Of a DNA stretch of 64,000 nt, positions 22,134 to 32,640 are shown in pieces. Origin of the DNA: Anniella stebbinsi. Taxonomy: Eukaryota > Chordata > Lepidosauria > Squamata > Anniellidae. Where the stretch lies: assembly GCA_029215795.1 (NCBI GenBank), contig JARDYH010000001.1:14779501-14843500 (forward strand), written 5' to 3'. The notes under the pieces are model-generated. The model saw only the letters and a list, made by a program, of their open reading frames with translations. It searched no databases and was not told the origin of the DNA. Positions within the stretch are counted from its first letter, which is position 1; each line of letters begins with the position of its first letter. A program made the translations under genes and the position numbers.

Positions 22134-23939
22134 TAGGGATGTGCACTGGATCGGACCCGATCCACGATCCGAGTCCGGTCCAGTGGGAAATCGGATAAAT
22201 TATCCGATTTCTGATCCCGCAGCTGGATCGGCCGATCCAATCCGAACCGGTCCGAAAAGGCTCCGAACCGGTTCGGCGGATCGGCGGATCGGCGGGCGCC
22301 CACTGGCGCCCACCGCCGCTTCCATTGGCGGGCGCCAGCGGGCGCCCGCCGATGAAAGTGGACAGCGGGGGGGGGGAGGAGGGGGGCGCTTACCTTCTCG
22401 GCCCGTCCGCTCCCGTCCGGCACTAGCAGCTACTACCAGCGGGCTCCGCGGCCTGCTCTAGGGTGGCGCGCCGGGTGATGTCATCACCCGGCGCGCTACT
22501 CTAGAGCAGGCCGCGGAGCCTGCTGGTGGTAGCTGCCGGCCCCGGACGGGAGCGGACGGGCCGAGAAGGTAAGGAGGGGGTGCGTGGAGGGGAGGAGGGG
22601 GCGCGCGGAGGGGGGAGGGGGGCCCTTACCTTCCCGGCCCGGTGGCTCCCGTCCGGCGCCGGCGCCTACTACTCCCAGCAGGCTCCGCGGCCTGCTCTAG
22701 GGTGGCGCGCCAGGTGATGTCATCACCCGGCGCGCTACTCTAGAGCAGGCCGCGGAGCCTGCTGGTAGTAGTAGGCGCCGGCGCCGGACGGGAGCCGCCG
22801 GGCCGGGAAGGTAAGGAGGGGGTGCGTGGAGGGGAGGAGGGGGCATGCGGAGGGGGGAGGGGGGCCCTTACCTTCCCGGCCCGGCGGCTCCCGTCCGGCG
22901 CCGGCGCCTACTACTCCCAGCAGGCTCCGCGGCCTGCTCTAGGGTGGCGCGCCGGGTGATGTCATCACCCGGCGCGCTACTCTAGAGCAGGCCGCGGAGC
23001 CTGCTGGTAGTAGTAGGCGCCGGAGCTGGACGGGAGCCGCCAGGCCGGGAAGGTAAGGAGGGGGTGCGTGGAGGGGAGGAGGGGGCGCGCGGAGGGAGGG
23101 GGGCCCTTACCTTCCCGGCCCGGCGGCTCCCGTCCGGCGCCGGCGCCTACTACTCCCAGCAACCTCCGCGGCCTGCTCTAGGGTGGCGCGCCGGGTGATG
23201 TCATCACCCGGCGTGCTACTCTAGAGCAGGCCGTGGAGCCTGCTGGGAGTAGTAGGCGCCGGCGCCGGACGGGAGCCGCCGGGCCGGGAAGGTAAGGAGG
23301 GGGTGCGTGGAGGGGAGGAGGGGGCGCGTGGAGGGGGGAGGGGGGCCCTTACCTTCCCGGCCCGGCGGCTCCCGTCCGGCGCCGGCGCCTACTACTACCA
23401 GCAGGCTCCGCGGCCTGCTCCAGGGTGGCGCACCGGGTGATGTCATCACCCGGCGCGCTACTCGAGAGTAGGCCGCGGAGCCCGCTGGTAGTAGCCGCCA
23501 GCGCCGGATGGGAGCGGACGGGCCGAGAAGGTAAGCAGTGGCGGGGAAGGGGGCTTACCCCCCCCCGGAGCCGTCCGCTTCTATCCGCTGGCGCCCGTGG
23601 GCGCCAGCGGATGGAAGCGGGCGGCCCCAGGGGGGGTAGGGAGTGCGGGGGAGGGGGCTTACCTGCCGGGGCCGTCCACAGCGGACGGCCCCGGGGGGGG
23701 GGGAGGGAGTTAGGCCCCCCCTCACCCACCCGCCGCCATTTTTTCCTCATAGACTTGCATTGCAATGCAAGTCCATGGGGAAAAAAATGGCGGCCGATCC
23801 AAAAATTTACGATTTTTGGGTCGGGATCGGACTCGATCCGGTCCGGGGGGCCTCCGATTTTGTCCGAACCGGTCCGGGACAAAATTGGAGGTCCCGATCC
23901 GGGTCCCGATCCGATCCGGGGGGTCCGTGCACACCCCTA
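22134..23939. mobile_element. hAT-A element, 1806 bp, GC-rich, non-autonomous
   Basis: Left terminus TAGGGATGTGCAC is inverted at the right end as GTGCACACCCCTA. The perfect 8-bp duplication GTCTTAAA lies at 22126-22133 and 23940-23947, as for hAT transposons. Subterminal regions hold repeated GATCGG/CCGATC and GGTCCG words on both sides. The interior is a GC- and CpG-rich array of palindromes. Open frames of 171-177 codons exist on both strands but encode low-complexity R/G/P-rich sequence, so no transposase is present. Confidence 0.85.
22385..23535. repeat. five tandem palindromes inside hAT-A
   Basis: The palindromic centre GGTGATGTCATCACC recurs five times, with the core GATGTCATC at 22477, 22716, 22958, 23197 and 23439 (spacings 239, 242, 239 and 242). 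Each centre is flanked by long inverted arms, including CTCTAGAGCAGG and CCGCGGAGCC. The arms end in GAAGGTAAGG on one side and CCTTACCTTC on the other. Outermost arms differ slightly from the inner ones. Confidence 0.9.
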
Positions 23940-23964
23940 GTCTTAAAGGCCCTAAGGCTTCCCC

Positions 23965-24284
23965 TAGGCTGACCAGATAAAATCCAGGTCAGGGCTCATG
24001 TAACTTTAATAGTTGTAGAGAAAAGGGAATTTCAGCCTGTGTCATTTGTATGCAATTAGTTCCTGGTGAAATTCCCTTTTCATCACAACAGTTAAAGGTG
24101 CATGCACTATACTAGAGTGACCATATACAAAAGAAGGCAGGACCCCTGCAACTTTAACTGTTGTGATGAAGAGGGGATTTCACTAGGAACTAATTGCATA
24201 CAATTGACACTGGCTGAAATTCCCTTTTCTCTACAACTGTTAAAGTTACATGAGCCATGACCTGGATTTTATCTGGTCACCCTA
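23965..24284. mobile_element. hAT-D MITE, 320 bp
   Basis: Termini TAGGCTGACCAGATAAAATC and GATTTTATCTGGTCACCCTA are inverted. An exact 8-bp duplication GCTTCCCC flanks it (23957-23964, 24285-24292). The whole element is a long imperfect palindrome. It inserted next to hAT-A in the same GC-rich repeat. Confidence 0.9.
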
Positions 24285-24294
24285 GCTTCCCCCC

Positions 24295-24505
24295 TCACCC
24301 ATAGGGGCCGGAACGGGCCTCTTAAAGGCCTTTTCAGGCTCCGATGGGCATAGGAGGAAGAAGAAGGTTTGTTCCCCTTCTACTCGAATGGCAGCCGCCA
24401 TTAGAGTGGAAGGTTTGGCGACCCCCATTAGAGTAGAAGGGAAAACCCCTCCTCCCCCCCCCCCATGCACATCGGGGCCTGAAAGGGCCTCTTAACACAA
24501 ACAGA
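24295..24505. repeat. GC-rich palindromic repeat
   Basis: GGGCCTCTTAAAGGCC and CTCCGATGGGCATAGGAGG on the left are inverted as CCATGCACATCGGGGCCTG and AAAGGGCCTCTTAA on the right, around paired CATTAGAGT phrases. Related to 14885-15610. Confidence 0.5.
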
Positions 24506-24659
24506 CATACACAACGCCAAGCGTATGATGGGCCAGCTCGGCCGGAAGAGGGCCGACCGGGCAGCACGAGGCAAGTGCAAGAGGCAAGTTCCCAGGGAGC
24601 ATGCCGTTCACTGTTTCCAGTTCAAAAGAGGCTCTGGCAGCAGGACTGAAAGACTGTCA

Positions 24660-24860
24660 CTTGAACCAGGGGTGGGGAATCTCTTTCAGCCTGAGGCCCA
24701 CATTCAATGTCAGACAAGCCTTTGGGAGTGAGTAGCTGAAGGCGAAGGGAGAATGGGACGCAAGCAAAAGGGGTCAAGATGCCAGAAAGACCAGCATATT
24801 TTAGCTTAAAGCTCTTACTGCCAGGAACTAATCCTTAGAAGAGGCATTCCAACTAAGAAG
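24660..24860 (+). repeat. dispersed repeat D
   Basis: CAGGGGTGGGGAATCTCTTT, AGACCAGCATATTTTAGCTT, CTTACTGCCAGGAACTAATC and AAGAGGCATTCCAACT follow the same order as 29605-29797. Confidence 0.5.
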
Positions 24861-25254
24861 AGTGGACTGGTTTGTTAAAGGGTCTCACTTGACTTTGTAA
24901 CCTGAGTCATCTGTGAGACTGGGGAGATGATGCTGTGTACTCATCCTCCGAGCCAGCAGATGACGGCAGGGCTGTGTCCTTTGACCAGAACAATGCACTG
25001 ATTGTTGTATTTCCAAGGAGGTGGCCTATGCCTCATCCTTATAAGCAAGGGTCAAGGACTGTGGATCATGACAAAGACAGGGCTTGTCCCTGTTTTTTGT
25101 GCTCTCAACCTCTGCACATTCATCTCAGCTTCAAAAACAACTATCTGAATGTTCTCTATGCACAGGCTCTCCACACACACAATTGGAAACTCTGCAACAG
25201 GCTGGATCCCAGATAATGTTTCAAAGTCAGGAAAAAAGAGAGTAGGTCTGATTC
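24861..25254. other. intergenic, no recognised feature
   Basis: Nothing recognised. Confidence 0.4.
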
Positions 25255-25655
25255 AATTTCCTTCTTTGTGTGTTCGCTGGATACCTGAGAGAGTGCCTTC
25301 TCCCTCACCAACCTGCCCGATCTCTGAGATCGTCGGAGGGCATGCTCCTGGTGGTTCAACATGGACCTGTTGCTCAGTTGGAATCCACCAGAAGAGCCAT
25401 TAGCGTCGTGGCCCTTTCTCTGTGGAACTCTCTGCCCCTGGAGATCAGGCAGGCGCCAACACTAGGCTGCTTCCGGCACCTCCTGAAAAACAACTCTGTT
25501 CCTCAACTGACTAGCCACTGTTTTTCTGGTTCCGTTGTTTTTAAATTGAACAATTTTAATTTGCTTTTTAAATCTTCTTTCTTTTACTGTTTATACCTAT
25601 GTTCACCACTTTGGAATTTGTGTTAGATATTTGAGTGGTATATAAATACTGTAAA
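25255..25655 (+). mobile_element. L2-type LINE, 3' end
   Basis: The plus strand encodes GYLRECLLPHQPARSLRSSE, then RRAISVVALSLWNSLPLEIR, the standard end of an L2/CR1-superfamily ORF2. The 3' UTR ends with TTAGATATTTGAGTGGTATA and AAATACTGTAAAT. 5'-truncated. Confidence 0.8.
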
Positions 25656-25664
25656 TCGTCTTCA

Positions 25665-25852
25665 TCTTCTCATGGCTAATAGTCCTGATGCCTCTATGCT
25701 GCCTCCAGTATCTCCAGTCTATGTACACCATTAGCTGGGGAACATGGACTGTTGCACTCACAGGTCAACAGCTGGTTGCCCACTGTGTGAACAGAATACT
25801 GGACTAGGTGGATCTTTGGTCTGATCTATCATGGCTTTACTCATGCTCTTCT
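25665..25852 (+). mobile_element. CR1-like LINE family 2, 3' fragment
   Basis: GGCTAATAGTCCTGATGCCT, GCTGGGGAACATGGACTG and TTGGTCTGATCTATCATGGC, ending near CATGCTCTT. Confidence 0.7.
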
Positions 25853-25871
25853 GTTGCTATAGGGCAGGTAC

Positions 25872-26092
25872 CAGTGGAGGCTGGTGGCTCCGATTAGAGT
25901 GGGGCTGTGAATCCATTCTGGTTTATAGCCAGCACCAGCCAGAACTCTAAAGGAGCAATCCACTGGATTTAACCTAATTGGGTGGATAGGTTTCAGCACT
26001 TTGTATAGCTCCTTTAAAGTTCCAGCTGGTTCTGACTGAAAACCAGGATGGATTCACAGCCCCACTTCAACAGGAGTCACCAGCCTCCACTG
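25872..26092. mobile_element. MITE-K, 221 bp
   Basis: CAGTGGAGGCTGGTGGCTCC at the left is inverted as GGAGTCACCAGCCTCCACTG at the right, with further inverted pairing inside (GGCTGTGAATCCATTCTGG and CCAGGATGGATTCACAGCC). No convincing target duplication. A second copy is at 47041-47250. Confidence 0.75.
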
Positions 26093-27224
26093 ACCGGTCT
26101 GTTCATGCAGTTTATAAATTAAGCACCCGCAGCTTTTTCACGGTACACTGTCATACAACCATCCAGTTCCCTCCCACATTACACTACAAAATTACACTAC
26201 AAAAACCTATTATGCGAACGTAGTGAAACAGGAAGGGTCCACTTACTCTGCAAAGCTGTGCATATTTCCAACCCCCCCCCCCAAAAAAAAAAATGCTGGC
26301 AAGATTTAGTGGCACGCTACAGCTTGCTGCCTCAGGCACAAATGTGTGTATGGTGGGGGCAGGCAAGGAGGGGACGAAGCAGCAGAACACAATCTGTCCA
26401 GAATAAACACCTCCATTTCTCACAGACAAAAGGCTTTTGGCGGAAGGTGTCCACATTAAAGCGGAATTTGACTGCATAAAGACCTCTTTTCATTCACTTC
26501 AACTCATCTGGCTGGGGAACAAAGCCAACCTCTCTCGCTGCAAATTGCACAAACCGTATCCCATTTCAATCACTCCCAACCTTTTAACTTAATGTGAAAA
26601 ATGCAAAGAATTTAGATGGAAGGCAATTATTCCGGGTGCAAATGATATCTGCTCCCCGGTGCAAATTTGCCATTTCCGTCATGTCTAATATTACTTTATG
26701 TCCAGAAGGCAAATGAAAAAACATAAATACAAATATCCCTCCCCCCCCCCCCAAATAATAATATCTTGGATGATCGTTCCCTATTATATGTTTTGAATTC
26801 AAAGGCTAGCAGCAGATGCTGATGTTCTTGCTGGATTCTGTCCATGGCAGAAGCAACCTTGAACATAGCAGATGTAGTCAAGTGAAATTCTATATACATT
26901 CCGAACACCTTCACCATCTAATTGCTCGGTTACGTTTCAAGTAATTACGATGCTGTGTATTTTCTGTTGAGTGGGAGAGAGGACTGAATATGCCTTGTTA
27001 GAGTAAATAAACAAAGGAACCTGGAAACGGCAGCACCACGAAGGGAAAAAGTAGGAGGAAAAAACCTCTTCAACTATGATGGTTTCTCCCCCCCCGCCCC
27101 CCTCAGAAAATACATGGCATTGCTCAAAGAAACAAAACAACATTTGGTTTGTTTGTTTTTTAGTGGGAGTGGACAGATCAGTCTATTTCTGATCCGTGTC
27201 CGGGAATACCACCACATGATTACA
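26093..27224. other. low-repeat region, possible conserved non-coding DNA
   Basis: 26400-26960 matches no repeat family here and has motif-dense AT-rich sequence. C-runs occur near 26270-26282, 26740-26752 and 27088-27103. No exon-like open frame was recognised. Confidence 0.3.
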
Positions 27225-27430
27225 ACAAATTAAGACTGGCAGCAGAATAAAGTACTAAAAGCACTATTGTTACCTGGGAAAATACAGAGGTCTTCACCTG
27301 GTACCGGAACAACCATAAAGTAGGTGCCAGGTGACCTTGTATGGGGAGAACATTCCACGGATGGGGTGCCACCACTGAAAAGGCCATGGGTTCGTCACCC
27401 AGTGACATCAGCAGATTGCCCATTCTGGGG
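27225..27430 (-). mobile_element. L2-B LINE fragment
   Basis: The minus strand encodes AFSVVAPHPWNVLP and a following ORF2 tail, matching the C-terminal domain of the copy at 9856-10290. Confidence 0.7.
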
Positions 27431-27780
27431 ATGTATCACTGAGGATGCCACTTTGTTCATTTCAGGGTCCCAGATTGGCTGGGATAATCCATGTAATTAT
27501 GCTCAGCATGGAGAAGGCTCAGCTTAAAAAAACTGGCGCCAAACAATGGCAGTGCACACGAAACAAGCAAGGTAAACATATGTGTAATTTGAGTTTGTTC
27601 TCTGAAAATATGTTATGACGTTAATACCACTCCCCCCCCCAGCAATAAAAATTAGTGAACATACAGTAAAGCCTTAATTATTCCATATCTCTAATTGGCA
27701 TCTTATAGAAATTTTCTACACAATGGAATTCTTGATTTTGAAAGCAAAAAACAAAAAACAAACCCAAAGCAAAAAACACA
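27431..27780. other. intergenic, no recognised feature
   Basis: C-run near 27632-27641. Nothing recognised. Confidence 0.4.
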
Positions 27781-28260
27781 ATACTGACGTCTCTCTGCCT
27801 ATTTGAGCACAAAGCAGGAGCTCTTTGCTGAATATTTAGCAGCCTGCCAAACCCATTGATCTCCTCGATATAGTCTCATGGATTCCACAGTAGGGTTTGC
27901 AATTAAGAATGCAGATGAGTAGCTATAGGCAAGATCTTTGTGTGTTGATATGTTAACTTTCTCTCTCATTTTCTGGAAGCTAATCAGATTTGCATACTTT
28001 TTCATTGCCAAGACTTTTACTGCCCCATATATATGTATATATATATATATATTCTTTTTCTTTTTAAATATCTCGAGCACAACAGCAACTTCTGCTCAAT
28101 TGTTCATGGGCTCAGTTCATTCACACTTTAATTGTTAAATGCAAGCAGAGGATGCTGGAGGAGACAGGCGCTCCAATGCGTGAGTGCTATCTCTTCTGAG
28201 TTTTTGAAGATAGTGGGAAATTAAAATAATGTAAAAAATTATTAAATGTAAATGGGAGCA
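27781..28260. other. low-repeat block, possible conserved non-coding DNA
   Basis: No repeat family matches. It contains an octamer-like ATTTGCAT and TAAT-type words (CTTTAATTGTTAAATG), and is split by an (AT)n run at 28027-28052. Texture suggests an enhancer-like element; conservation is untested. Confidence 0.3.
28027..28052. repeat. (AT)n microsatellite
   Basis: AT units with one GT interruption. Confidence 0.85.
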
Positions 28261-28380
28261 AATAGGGAGGCCAAGCCAAGAGCGTGCAGTATAATGAGTA
28301 GTTTCTGAAGGCTTGAAATAGGAATAACATTTCCGTTCATAGACTTTGCCTCCCTCCCCACAAAAAAGCAAAAACAAAAT

Positions 28381-28400
28381 GAAACGAAACGAAACGAAAC
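28381..28400. repeat. (GAAAC)n microsatellite
   Basis: Four tandem GAAAC units. Confidence 0.9.
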
Positions 28401-28839
28401 TCCAAGCTCTAGACAACATGGGAAGCGGCAGTAATGGCCATTATGGTTAACTGCAAAAGCACAGTGCCAAACTTCAGAAGCTTGTGAAGATGCAAGACGG
28501 GATTTGAAAGGCATCCAGTTATCAATCAAATGGCGCTTTAGATGAAAACTCCAGCAGAGAACAAATGAAGTCTTTGGAAGGTAGCATTGGACTAATCTTG
28601 TAGCACACATTTGGACTTAGATGTGCTTTAAAAACCAATTGACATATCTGTGAATGACATCATCCTTAACTAAACGAGTAGAAAACACATTTAATTCTAT
28701 ATGGGAAGTCCCTTACCAATGCCAAATACCTCTGATGGGAATAGTGTGATATATATGGGATGGATTAATAGATCTGCTTTACTTTTTGAATTATGTGGAG
28801 CACAAGTTTGACCCACCCTCATTCCACATTATTTTGTGA
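28401..28839. other. intergenic, low-repeat
   Basis: No repeat family or gene recognised. Confidence 0.35.
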
Positions 28840-29115
28840 TTCTTTTTATTTGTTTTTTGGTAAAAATGCTCACATGAAAAACTTTAAGCATTTCTGTATG
28901 CATTTCTCCTAATATATGCATTGTTGGATATATTCCCCCCCCCCCAAAGCACATGTTTGGGATGCAATTTCCCGTAATGTATGCCTTTGTATACACAACC
29001 CTCCCTAATGTATATGTTATTGTGGACGTTTTGTTTGATTGGATAACTGCATCAAAAAAAGTGGAGAAGCGTGAAAACTGAAGTCATATTTTGTTCTATT
29101 TGATGTATTAGTTTG
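28840..29115 (+). repeat. hAT-C-like fragment
   Basis: CTCCTAATATATGCATTGTT, CCCCAAAGCACATGTTTGGG and later TGCATC/GTGGAG phrases follow the TGCA-rich interior of hAT-C copies. Termini not found. Confidence 0.4.
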
Positions 29116-29604
29116 TGAAGGATAAATGAGATTGGTTCATAATAGAATGTGAACCAAATGCGATTTCTTCCCCATTGCTAAGGCATATGAATGCTGACAA
29201 TCTCTCACACATTTCATGAGCGTGGGGGGGGGGGAACCCTCAGAGGGACACCGGTGAACATGATAATCACCGCATGCAATGAGGCTGACCACATTCAAAA
29301 CTGAATAGCCAAGATGCTGGGACATACTGCAGCAAATTGTGATATTCACCACATCCCACTTGGATTGTCAATGATGCCATATAAATATTCACCAACTATC
29401 AGTCAATTTGTATCTTAAAAACTAGGGGCATTATAGCTACACCTGAATGGCAGAAATAGCATGATTTATTTACATGTGGCACATGCAACAACATGTTGCA
29501 GTGTGAAATGCTCATGTTCAGTGTTCACAATCATGGTGCTCCCCAGGAATTGGAATTCCTTGGCACACTGCCTTTGAACACAGAGAGTCCATGTAGCATA
29601 GGTG
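29116..29604. other. intergenic, no recognised feature
   Basis: G-run at 29224-29234. Nothing else recognised. Confidence 0.4.
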
Positions 29605-29797
29605 TTGAACCCTTTTCAGCCAAGGGCTGAATTCAATTCTAGGGATACTTGCAAGAGCCACATTCCAGTGGTGGGTGGGTCAAAAGCAAAGGGGCGCATG
29701 GCGAAAGACAAAAGAGGTGGGCCCAAATATTAGCATATTGTAGTGTGAAGCTATTACTGCCAGTATCAAAGACTTAGGAAGGACATTTCAACCAGCA
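29605..29797 (+). repeat. dispersed repeat D
   Basis: CAAGGGCTGAATTCAATTCT, CAAATATTAGCATATTGTAG, CTATTACTGCCAGTATCAAA and GGACATTTCAACC match the order in 24660-24860. Confidence 0.5.
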
Positions 29798-30432
29798 ATA
29801 TGAACATGAGTCAGCAGTGCAAGATAGCTGCTGGAAGGGCTAACACAGTTCTGTGCTGCATTAGAAGAATCAGTGTATCAAAAACGTGTGAAATCCTTAT
29901 TCCTCTCTACTCAGCACTAGTGAGACTGCACCTGGAGTGTTGTATACGATTCTGGGCACCACAGTTCCAGAAGGACATTGACAGTTTAGAGAAGGTTTAG
30001 AGGAGGGCAACAAAGATGATACAGGGACTAGAGGACATGCCCTATGAGGACAGGCTGAAAGAACTCAGGATGTTCAGTCTGGAGAAAAGATGACCGAGGG
30101 GAGACATGTTAGCAGTGTTCAGGTACATAAAAGGGTCCCACAGGGAGGACGGTGAAGAACTATTTTCCACGGCCAGAGAAATTAGGGCCTGAAATAATGG
30201 GTGTAAGTTGCAGCTACCTAGATTCCGATTAAATATAAGTAAAAACTTCCTGACTGTAAGATCTGTACAACTGCAGTACAGTCTACATATGGAGGTTGTG
30301 GGTTCTCTATCTCCGAAGGTTTTTAAGAAGATGTTGGACAACCACCTCTCATGGATGGTTTAATATGTGTTCCTGCACATTGGACTAGATGACCCTTGTG
30401 GTACCTTCCAACTCAACAATTCTATGATTTGA
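29798..30432 (+). mobile_element. CR1 LINE, 3' end
   Basis: About 630 bp of the familiar CR1 3' end: CTGGGCACCACAGTTCCAGA, GAGGAGGGCAACAAAGATGA, GAGGGGAGACATGTTAGCAG, CTTCCTGACTGTAAGATCTG and the terminal CTTCCAACTCAACAATTCTATGA-type sequence, split here as TTCCAACTCAACAATTC and TATGA. It is 5'-truncated. A 66-codon open frame remains at 29800-30000; the rest is interrupted. Confidence 0.85.
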
Positions 30433-30780
30433 TGCAAAAAGTTAGTGGCCTAATCATGATTTAGCGTGTTGTCTGAACAGACCCATATTGCCATCTCTGC
30501 TTCAAGTCTGTCTATATGCTAAGCAGAAAATGTCTTAGCAAACACACAAACACAGGCTATTTCTAGGCAAGAAAAGAAGCCAGGAAAGCAATTCTATCGA
30601 GGGAAGATGGTGATAGCTGCAGTAACAGGCCATATGTCCATGGACGCAAATGCACTCTGTTTGCTTAGCATGCCATATCATAATGGGACAGAGAATAGGT
30701 CAGGAAGCTTCCAAGAATGGGGAGTGGAGCATAACTACATCCACTAATAGCCAGATGAATGCTGAAAATTGCTGGTTAAT
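30433..30780. other. intergenic with a MITE-F end
   Basis: TTTAGCGTGTTGTCTGAACA near 30462 is one MITE-F terminus. The rest is unrecognised. Confidence 0.35.
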
Positions 30781-31080
30781 TAATCTGCATTTTGTTTAAA
30801 TGTTTCCCTTTTCAATTTTCCCTTGGTGTGAAAGTCCCCCATTAAGGTTTTGCCGAAATGTTAATACCTCCTACTGTGTAAATCTGTTTTAAACTGTCCT
30901 TGATGATTCTAATGTGAGACGGCTACGTGTATCTTCAAGCTATTCATTGCAGGGACAGCTGTACCAAGTGAACCTAACTTACTTTTAAATTCTCCTTTTA
31001 TTGATTCAACTCTTTAATTAACATTTGACTTTTTACCAGTTTTAAAAAAGAAATGGAAAAAAAGGACGAAACCTTAAATA
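30781..31080. other. low-repeat block, possible conserved non-coding DNA
   Basis: No repeat match; AT-rich with homeodomain-type words (TTAATTAAT, TTTAATTAAC). Conservation untested. Confidence 0.3.
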
Positions 31081-31262
31081 ATTACCCATATCAAAGTGGT
31101 TAAGAAGCCCCTCATTTCCACATCTTCTCTTACAATCTGCTGATGGACACATATAAGAAGTAAATCCATACAGATTTTAACTTCTTGCATTATGTTTGTC
31201 TCAGTAAATAATGTGCTTGATGGTTGGTAAATACCTTTAGGCACAATTTTCTCACTCTTACT

Positions 31263-31289
31263 ACAATAATAATAATAATAATAATAATG
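31263..31289. repeat. (AAT)n microsatellite
   Basis: Nine AAT units. Confidence 0.9.
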
Positions 31290-31324
31290 GTGATCACATT
31301 TTTTTCTCTTTAAGTCTGCAGCCA

Positions 31325-31660
31325 GATTACTTGTTAGGGGAGAAAAGACAAGAAGAAGTACTTTTTCACATAGCACATGACTGCGCAAAGGAATTTACTC
31401 CCACAAAATGTAGTGATGGTGATCTAGATGGCTTGAAAAGATCTTTAGACCGTCATCCCCAAATCTGGTGACCTCCATAAGTTTTGGACAACAGCTCCCA
31501 GAATTCCTGATTATTGGCCATATTAGCTGGAGTTGATGGGAGTTGAAGTCCAAAACACTTGGAGGGCACTAGGTTGGGGAAGGCTGCTTTAAAGAAATGC
31601 ATGAAGGAGGAAGTCATCAGTGGCTACTAGTCCTGATGGCTGTATAGAACTTTTAGGACA
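31325..31660 (+). mobile_element. CR1-like LINE family 2, split by a MITE
   Basis: 31325-31444 (GAAGTACTTTTTCACATAGC, GTGATCTAGATGGCTTGAAA) and 31598-31660 (GGCTACTAGTCCTGATGGCT) are consecutive parts of the family. They are separated by the palindromic MITE-G at 31445-31597. Confidence 0.65.
31445..31597. mobile_element. MITE-G palindromic repeat
   Basis: TTTTGGACAACAGCTCCCAG on the left is inverted as GGGAGTTGAAGTCCAAAACA on the right, with CCCCAAATCTGGTG against CACTAGGTTGGGGA outside. Inserted in a CR1-like LINE. Confidence 0.75.
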
Positions 31661-31661
31661 A

Positions 31662-31745
31662 AACAATAAGAACCTAAAAACTTAAGAAGAGCTGTGCTGG
31701 ATCAGACCAACAGTCCATCTTGTCCAGCACTCCATTCACAACACG
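31662..31745 (-). mobile_element. CR1-like LINE family 2, 3' tip
   Basis: AAGAGCTGTGCTGGATCAGA and CAGTCCATCTTGTCCAGC are the inverted 3' end of the family. Confidence 0.7.
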
Positions 31746-32444
31746 GCCAACTGGCTGTCAACCAGGAACAAAAGACAAAACACGGTACTAGCCTTAACCA
31801 AACAACACAAACAAGGAATAACCAAAAAGTTAAGGTTTACAATTTTTTTAAAAAAAGATATTTTATATAAATATGTCCTCAAACAAATAGAGCAATTGAT
31901 ATACACATTCAAATTTCTCATCAGTGATGATCAAGCAAATTGCTCTATAAAAATTGATGGAGGCAGGCCAAACGCGTTTCGACGTTTTCAGTCTTCTTTA
32001 GGGCCTGTAATTACTAAAACAAACATACAAACACTAATGAAAAAATACACTAGCAAATTACAGGATACTGGTCATACTATTCTTTTATGTATTATGTATG
32101 TATTTATACAATGGTGAATATATCTCCCAACCATAACCTGCATATACAGAAATATAAATATATATACAAACGAAAATAAGTAGAAGGTGTTATGACCCGG
32201 CACAAGCTGATGCTGTAATTCGAATATTTAAAGATGTAAGTATCTAGACATGGGGGCTGCCTGACAATATCCTGAAAGCAGGACGTATTGTATCACTCCC
32301 CCAGACCAGCAAAGCCTGCAAATAGTAAATTGAAATGTTTCTATCTGTGCTGAATGCTTTCCTAGTCAACAATTAAAGTAAATACACTAAGAATGTAAAA
32401 TATTTTTGTCTACATAGCAAGTGTATACAGGTGTATACAGGCTG
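31746..32444. other. unclassified AT-rich region
   Basis: Contains GGCCAAACGCGTTTCGACGT near 31968, a GAAACGCGT-type phrase often seen in old vertebrate repeats. No termini found and no coding frame of note. Confidence 0.35.
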
Positions 32445-32640
32445 CTTCAGATACTGGTGGTTGTACTTAGCAATCAGGACCAATAGTCATTGATATCCTT
32501 CTCCATAAATTAATACACCCCCCTTTTAAAGCCATTCACATTGGTGGCCATCACTACATCTTGTTGTAGTGAATTCCATAGTTTAACTATGCACTGCCTG
32601 AACACTCTGAGCATTTTCAAATGGGGGAAATTATGTTTCC
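32445..32640 (-). mobile_element. CR1-like LINE family 2 fragment
   Basis: CAATAGTCATTGATATCCTT, TTGGTGGCCATCACTACATC and GAATTCCATAGTTTAACTAT follow the inverted family order. Confidence 0.7.

Noticed and set aside
22385..23535. Regularly spaced repeats as a CRISPR array
   Set aside because: Units are 240-bp palindromes without unique spacers in a vertebrate transposon.
22134..23939. Open frames of 171-177 codons on both strands
   Set aside because: They are R/G/P-rich, lie wholly in the GC-rich palindromic array and have no domain; GC-rich DNA lacks stops by composition.
25872..26092. 8-bp target duplication for MITE-K
   Set aside because: GCAGGTAC and ACCGGTCT do not match.
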